Positions 60,196 to 64,000 of a DNA stretch of 64,000 nucleotides are shown piece by piece; the first letter of the stretch is position 1, and every line of letters begins with the position of its first letter. The DNA comes from Slackia faecicanis. GTDB taxonomy: Bacteria; Actinomycetota; Coriobacteriia; Coriobacteriales; Eggerthellaceae. The notes under the pieces are model-generated. The model was given only the letters and a program-made list of their open reading frames with translations. It did no database searches and was not told the origin of the DNA. Both the position numbers and the translations under genes were made by a program. The DNA lies in NCBI RefSeq assembly GCF_003725295.1, contig NZ_QICB01000003.1:211927-275926 (forward strand). Reading direction: 5' to 3'.

Positions 60196-60789
60196 CTACG
60201 ACAGGCTGGCGACCACGGAATCGGTGGTCACGACGCGGCTGTCGTAGCAGCGTGTGAAGTAATCGAGGCCCTGCTCCTGCGTGCCGATGAGGAACGTGCC
60301 GCACGCATCGGCCGGCACGACGGTCTTATAGCCGCGGAAATACGCGCCCGCAAGCGTCTGCAGCACACAGATGTTGGTGTCGCAGCCGAAGGCGATCAGC
60401 GTGTCGACGCCCAGCTCGCGCAGCGTCAGGTCCAGATCGGTCTGGAAAAAGCCGTCGTAACGGCGCTTCGGAACCAAGTAATCGGATTCCTGCACCTCGA
60501 ATGCATCGAGGGGGCGGGCGGAATCGGTGCCAGCGATGCCATGTTCGCCCCACAGCTCGATTTCCTTATCGAGGCCGGCGATGTGCGCGTCGTTCGAAAA
60601 CACGACGGGCACGCCGGCGGCGCGAGCGGCCTTCACGATGCGCACCGCGTTATCGGCCATCTCCTCGAGGCCCGGCACCACGCCGCCGCTGCCGCCCAGC
60701 ACGTCGATCACGAGCACCGCCGTGCGGGACAGGTCGATTTCGCTCGACTGCTGCCAAGGGGTGGATTGCGCTTCGGGAAGATAGGCCAT
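60196..60789 (-). CDS. Isochorismatase-family cysteine hydrolase
   Basis: The 197-residue protein has the family triad Asp29 (AVLVIDV), Lys108 (YLVPKRRYDGF) and Cys141 (GCDTNICVLQTLAGAYFRGY). The conserved GCDTNICV segment and VVPADACGT are also present. Relatives include nicotinamidases and N-carbamoylsarcosine amidases, and a nicotinamidase role would fit nadE nearby, though the histidine-rich metal site of true nicotinamidases (DxHxxxH) is reduced to NDAHI. ATG at 60789 follows AAGGA. Substrate remains open. Confidence 0.87.
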   Translation of the reverse strand: MAYLPEAQSTPWQQSSEIDLSRTAVLVIDVLGGSGGVVPGLEEMADNAVRIVKAARAAGVPVVFSNDAHIAGLDKEIELWGEHGIAGTDSARPLDAFEVQESDYLVPKRRYDGFFQTDLDLTLRELGVDTLIAFGCDTNICVLQTLAGAYFRGYKTVVPADACGTFLIGTQEQGLDYFTRCYDSRVVTTDSVVASLS

Positions 60790-61046
60790 GATGCGTCCTT
60801 TCGTAAACGGAATCGGTCGAACCATTGTAACGTGCGAACGCACCTGGCATGACGGGAAGGCGTCGCAAGGACGAAGGAATCGGACGCTATGCGCTATCAT
60901 GCGCGGCAGCAATCCCACGACACATCGCCCGACGGCAGAACGTTTTGACAAATGACGGCAAAACGCCCGATAAAACGCGTGTCAAACACTTTTAGCTGCA
61001 CAATTCGACTTCGCTTCATACGATGCGGCATGTCGAAAGGAGCATC

Positions 61047-61685
61047 ATGGACATCAGCAACCAGATCAAGAAGCGCCGCACCGACATGGGGCTTTCTCAG
61101 GAAGAACTGGCGGAGCGCATCTACGTATCGCGCCAGACCATTTCGAACTGGGAAACCGATAAAACCTACCCCGACATCCAGAGTTTGCTGATGCTCAGCG
61201 TCCTTTTCGACACGACGATCGACGTGCTCGTGAAAGGAGACTTGGAAGTGATGGAGAAAACCGTAGCATCGGCCGATGCAAAAAAGATGCGCATCCTTGA
61301 AATAGGCATGTTCGTCTTGCTGGCGCTCATGATTCCGTTCGCCCTGGCGGGCATAACGCTGTGGGGACCTCTCGGAGTTTTGCTGGGACTGGCTCCCTGG
61401 GCGGCGTCGATGGCAGTGGCCGTGGTCATCGAGCGCATGAAAATCGAAAACGACGTGCAGACGTATCGCGAGATATTGGCATTCGCGAAGGGCGAAGCCG
61501 TCGATCGCTCGGCCCGCACGGATCGCACGATGGCCCGTCAAAGAAAGCTGAAAGCGGCTTACGGCGAAAAGCCGCTTTGGAAGGCGCTCGTGCGCGGATT
61601 GGGAATCGGCATCGTCGCCGTCGCCCTCGGCGCAATCGCGGGCTATGCGAGCGCGATGCTGTTCGATGCGGCCTTGCCGTTCTAG
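61047..61685 (+). CDS. XRE-family regulator with membrane domain
   Basis: Residues 1-62 form a Cro/CI-type helix-turn-helix (IKKRRTDMGLSQEELAERIYVSRQTISNWETDKTYPDI). The rest holds two hydrophobic helices (about 85-130), a basic stretch and a third helix near the end. This layout is common in Gram-positive membrane-tethered repressors of unknown signal. It is monocistronic with an AAAGGAG site at 61034-61040 and its own terminator. No obvious target gene is adjacent, apart from possible autoregulation. Confidence 0.88.
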   Translation: MDISNQIKKRRTDMGLSQEELAERIYVSRQTISNWETDKTYPDIQSLLMLSVLFDTTIDVLVKGDLEVMEKTVASADAKKMRILEIGMFVLLALMIPFALAGITLWGPLGVLLGLAPWAASMAVAVVIERMKIENDVQTYREILAFAKGEAVDRSARTDRTMARQRKLKAAYGEKPLWKALVRGLGIGIVAVALGAIAGYASAMLFDAALPF

Positions 61686-61764
61686 CAGGCGCCGCCCCAT
61701 CGCGAACTCGCGACCGACAAACGCGAACTCTTTACGCGACTTCCGATTTTTCAAGCAGTATAAA

Positions 61765-61796
61765 AAGAAGGAGCCGGGCATGCTAGCTCCTTCTTG
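61765..61796 (+). terminator. Terminator after the XRE gene
   Basis: AAGAAGGAGC (61765-61774) pairs with GCTCCTTCTT (61786-61795), preceded by an A-run and followed by GGTTC. The A-run suits termination from the opposite strand (hypB) as well. Confidence 0.7.
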
Positions 61797-61959
61797 GTTC
61801 ATCGCCACACATCGCGCATTGCGCCTCGCGCGCTCGACGTAACAGGTCGCACGCTATGCGCCGCACGTCATGCGAAGTACACCGCCCGCCACAAGATCCC
61901 GCCTTGAGGCAACCCGCCCTGAAGGCATGCACCACGCGGCACAGGCCGATCGCAACAAG

Positions 61960-62616
61960 CTATGCGCGGAATGCCTCGATTTTCGCGCGCAGCCAGTCGG
62001 CCCATTCGTCCACGCCTGCGCCCTTGGTGGCGGAAATCGGGAAGATCGGAGCCGCGGGGTTGAGCTGCGTCACCGCGTCGCGGAACGCCTGCTCGTCGAA
62101 GTTGAACACCTCCATGGTGTCCACCTTGTTCAGGATGATGGCCTCGGACGCCTGGAATACGCCGGGGTACTTGAGCGGCTTGTCGTCGCCTTCGGGCACC
62201 GACAGAATCATCACCTTGGCGCCCTCGCCCAGGTCGAAGTCGGTCGGGCACACCAGATTGCCCACGTTCTCGACGATGATCAGGTCGAGGTTGTCCAGGT
62301 CGAGCGCATCCACGGCGCGACGGATCATATCGCTTTCCAGGTGGCACGCGCCGCCCGTGTTGATCTGCACGGCCGCGATGCCCTGCGCGCTGATGCGAGC
62401 GGCATCCACGTTGCTGGCGATATCGCCCTCGATGACGGCGATGTTGTATTCGTCGCGCAGGGCCTCGATCGTGGCCAGGATGGTGGACGTCTTGCCCGAA
62501 CCAGGGCTTGCCAGAAGGTCCAGGACGAACACGCCCTTCTCTTTGAACAGCGCGCGATTGTCGGCCGCAAGACGGTCGTTCTTATCAAGAATAGGCTGCT
62601 TCATATCTATTTTCAT
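61960..62616 (-). CDS. hypB: Hydrogenase nickel-incorporation GTPase HypB
   Basis: The 218-residue protein is a G3E-type GTPase: P-loop LLASPGSGKTST, VIEGDIASNVDAARI, GGACHLESDMIRRAVDAL (the nickel/zinc Cys-His of the G domain), IVENVGNLVCP and ILNKVD. It loads nickel into [NiFe]-hydrogenase together with HypA. It lacks the N-terminal CXXCGC and His-rich segment found in some HypB. ATG at 62616 follows AAAGGA. hypA lies 178 bases upstream on the same strand; no hydrogenase structural gene is in the window. Confidence 0.95.
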   Translation of the reverse strand: MKIDMKQPILDKNDRLAADNRALFKEKGVFVLDLLASPGSGKTSTILATIEALRDEYNIAVIEGDIASNVDAARISAQGIAAVQINTGGACHLESDMIRRAVDALDLDNLDLIIVENVGNLVCPTDFDLGEGAKVMILSVPEGDDKPLKYPGVFQASEAIILNKVDTMEVFNFDEQAFRDAVTQLNPAAPIFPISATKGAGVDEWADWLRAKIEAFRA

Positions 62617-62794
62617 GACATTCCTTTCGTCATTGCGAACAAAATCGGGCGGCAGACAGAAACCTTTGCGTAAACGCTGCGCATGGCCGGCAGCAAGCAA
62701 ACGGCAGACGTCAATCGAACATCGTGCCCCGCGCTCGATGCAAGGCACGCATCACGCACCCACGCGAAAACGAACGCGCAACTTCAGGCGTGCG

Positions 62795-63274
62795 CTACGC
62801 AGACGCGACATCGCCCTGGGCGGCATCGGAGCCCTCGTCGGAACCGCCAGAACCATCAGGGCCGCCGACACCCCCGCCGGAGCCATCAGGGCCGTCAGCG
62901 CCCTCGCCGTCATCGGGGTCGTCGCCATCCGGCAGATCGACCTCGATGCTGTCGATGCGAAGCTCTTTGCCCGATATCAGCTCGCCGAACCCGCCGCATT
63001 CAGGGCACGACACATGGAAGCGATCGTGCTCGTACACGGTTCCGCATTCGGTGCAGCGGCTGCGCGGCTCGACCATGGTTATCTCGAGCTGAGCGCCTTC
63101 ATAGAGCGGGTCGCGGTCGGTCAGCGCCTCGAATGCGAACTGCAGCGCATCCTCGATCGCCTCGGTCATGCGACCCACCGAAAGCGACACCTTGAGCACC
63201 TTCAGCGCGCCGTTGGCCTGGGCGGCCTGCGTCACGCTGTCCACGACACCCGTCATGATTCCCAGTTCGTGCAT
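62795..63274 (-). CDS. hypA: Hydrogenase maturation nickel metallochaperone HypA with acidic tail
   Basis: Residues 1-115 are a standard HypA. The conserved MHELGIM supplies the nickel-binding His2, and the zinc ribbon has CTECG and CPECG. The final 42 residues (about 118-159) are a Gly/Asp/Ser/Pro-rich extension (DGDDPDDGEGADGPDGSGG) not found in typical HypA (about 115 residues). HypA delivers nickel to hydrogenase precursors with HypB. ATG at 63274 follows AAAGGA. Confidence 0.94.
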   Translation of the reverse strand: MHELGIMTGVVDSVTQAAQANGALKVLKVSLSVGRMTEAIEDALQFAFEALTDRDPLYEGAQLEITMVEPRSRCTECGTVYEHDRFHVSCPECGGFGELISGKELRIDSIEVDLPDGDDPDDGEGADGPDGSGGGVGGPDGSGGSDEGSDAAQGDVASA

Positions 63275-63645
63275 ACTATTCCTTTCGAATCGGACCGGGC
63301 GAAAGCCCCGTGCCGCACATGAGCAACGCCACCATACTGGAAAGTCGCACGCCGCAAGACGCGCGCTCGGCAAGCGCGACCCTAACGTCGCATGCTCCGC
63401 CGGCAGCATGTGCGCGGCGAATCCGCAGCGCGAAAATCCATGCCGAATACGACAGTGTTGAAAACATCGCGGCCGAGCGGTCGGCCTCATGAAGCGACCT
63501 ACGGCGCACGCCCCATCCTATCGCAGGAATGCGAGCGAAGCCGTGCCGTTTCCCCATTCGGGCCGAATCTCCCCGAAATAGGGAAAGCGTCTGACGCGAA
63601 ACGCGGAAGCCGGCATCGAAGGCGAAGCCATCCGCCCGCAAGCGC
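63275..63645. other. Intergenic region between the SLH gene and hypA
   Basis: About 370 bases of GC-rich sequence. Open frames cross it but lack ribosome sites and recognisable products. The hypA promoter should be here; I could not identify convincing -35/-10 elements. Confidence 0.4.
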
Positions 63646-63673
63646 AAAAGAGCCGCCCCAGAGGGCGGCTCTT
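63646..63673 (-). terminator. Terminator after the SLH-domain gene
   Basis: AAGAGCCGCC (63648-63657) pairs with GGCGGCTCTT (63664-63673) with TTTT at the minus-strand end, 21 bases after the stop. Confidence 0.8.
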
Positions 63674-63694
63674 GGTGCCGGATTGCGCAGAACG

Positions 63695-64000
63695 CTATAC
63701 GTACAGGCCGTTGATGAAGCGCATCACCACGGCGGCCGTCTCGGCGCGGGTGGCGCCGCCCTTCGGGTCCAGGCGGCCGGTGCCGTCGGCGTGGCCGCGC
63801 AGCAGGCCCTCGGACACCGCCCACGACAGGGCCTCGGAGGCCCAGTCGGACGCCTGGCCGCCGTCGGGGAACGCGGACAGGTCGGCGCGGCCGGAGACGT
63901 CCAGGCCCAGGTGCTTCGCGTAGCGCATGGCGAACACGGCCATCTGCTCGCGGGTCACCGGGTCGTCGCCGCCGAACTCGGAGCCGTCGCCGTAGCCGTT
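63695..64000 (-). CDS. S-layer homology (SLH) domain protein, C-terminal fragment
   Basis: The last 101 codons of a gene whose start lies beyond the window. Two SLH-type units are readable: VTREQMAVFAMRYAKHLG...DLSAFPDGGQASDWASEALSWAVSEGLLRGHADG, and LDPKGGATRAETAAVVMRFINGLYV. The frame is open to base 64000 (starting NGYGDGSEFGGDDP). SLH domains fix proteins to secondary cell-wall polymers, so this is a cell-surface protein whose functional part is upstream and unseen. Confidence 0.9.
   Translation of the reverse strand, partial: NGYGDGSEFGGDDPVTREQMAVFAMRYAKHLGLDVSGRADLSAFPDGGQASDWASEALSWAVSEGLLRGHADGTGRLDPKGGATRAETAAVVMRFINGLYV

Overview
The window is high-GC, densely packed bacterial chromosome. 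Everything I recognise points to an anaerobic Coriobacteriia member, most likely Eggerthellaceae (Eggerthella, Slackia, Gordonibacter or Adlercreutzia type). The reasons are a Tat-exported DMSO-reductase-family complex, a Tat/lipobox FAD flavoprotein of the fumarate-reductase type divergent from a membrane-bound LuxR regulator, a LysRS carrying a MetRS-type tRNA-binding tail, CIRCE control of clpC, hypAB and an SLH-domain surface protein. The genus cannot be fixed from the sequence. No rRNA, CRISPR array, transposase, integrase or phage gene was seen.

Layout. 1-2.0 kb: end of an ABC exporter, a lipid kinase and a rhodanese with a Cys/His tail. 2.2-7.3 kb: a minus-strand RNA-metabolism run (rlmB, a YacP-like NYN nuclease, a flavin-binding protein, rlmH, a LOTUS-DUF3825 protein, a phosphoesterase). 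7.4-16.7 kb: a respiratory cassette on the minus strand (orphan NrfD, GntR, SPFH protein, then molybdopterin subunit, FeS subunit, NrfD anchor, a small CX4CH protein, a four-histidine membrane protein and a TorD chaperone), bracketed by two direct copies of an intergenic element. 16.7-25.9 kb: cysS, ispF, ispD, clpC (HrcA/CIRCE), lysS, greA, tatA. 25.9-32 kb: tRNA-Pro, an NlpC/P60 hydrolase, a peptidoglycan-binding protein, a prenyl synthase, tRNA-Leu with a duplicated 3' end, Ppx/GppA and an FtsB/DivIC protein. 32-39.4 kb: an amino-acid permease, an LRR protein, and a VWA/metallopeptidase-like plus MoxR ATPase pair. 39.5-45.9 kb: enolase, EcfT, and the alpha ribosomal operon (infA to rplQ). 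46.4-64 kb: mixed metabolism, the flavoprotein/LuxR pair, nadE, an aminotransferase, hypAB and the truncated SLH gene.

How the parts fit. cysS and rlmB-yacP are neighbours in many Gram-positives. Here they are on one strand but separated by the 9-kb respiratory cassette, with copies of the same element just after cysS and just before rlmB. This suggests that electron-transfer genes were inserted into a housekeeping cluster. Inside the cassette the usual A-B-C-TorD set is extended by two small membrane proteins that look haem-binding, so the quinol-to-reductase electron path may be non-standard. The flavoprotein/LuxR pair at 53-57 kb is a second, independently regulated terminal-reductase unit. 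Starts given below were often moved inward from the longest open frame, using Shine-Dalgarno placement.
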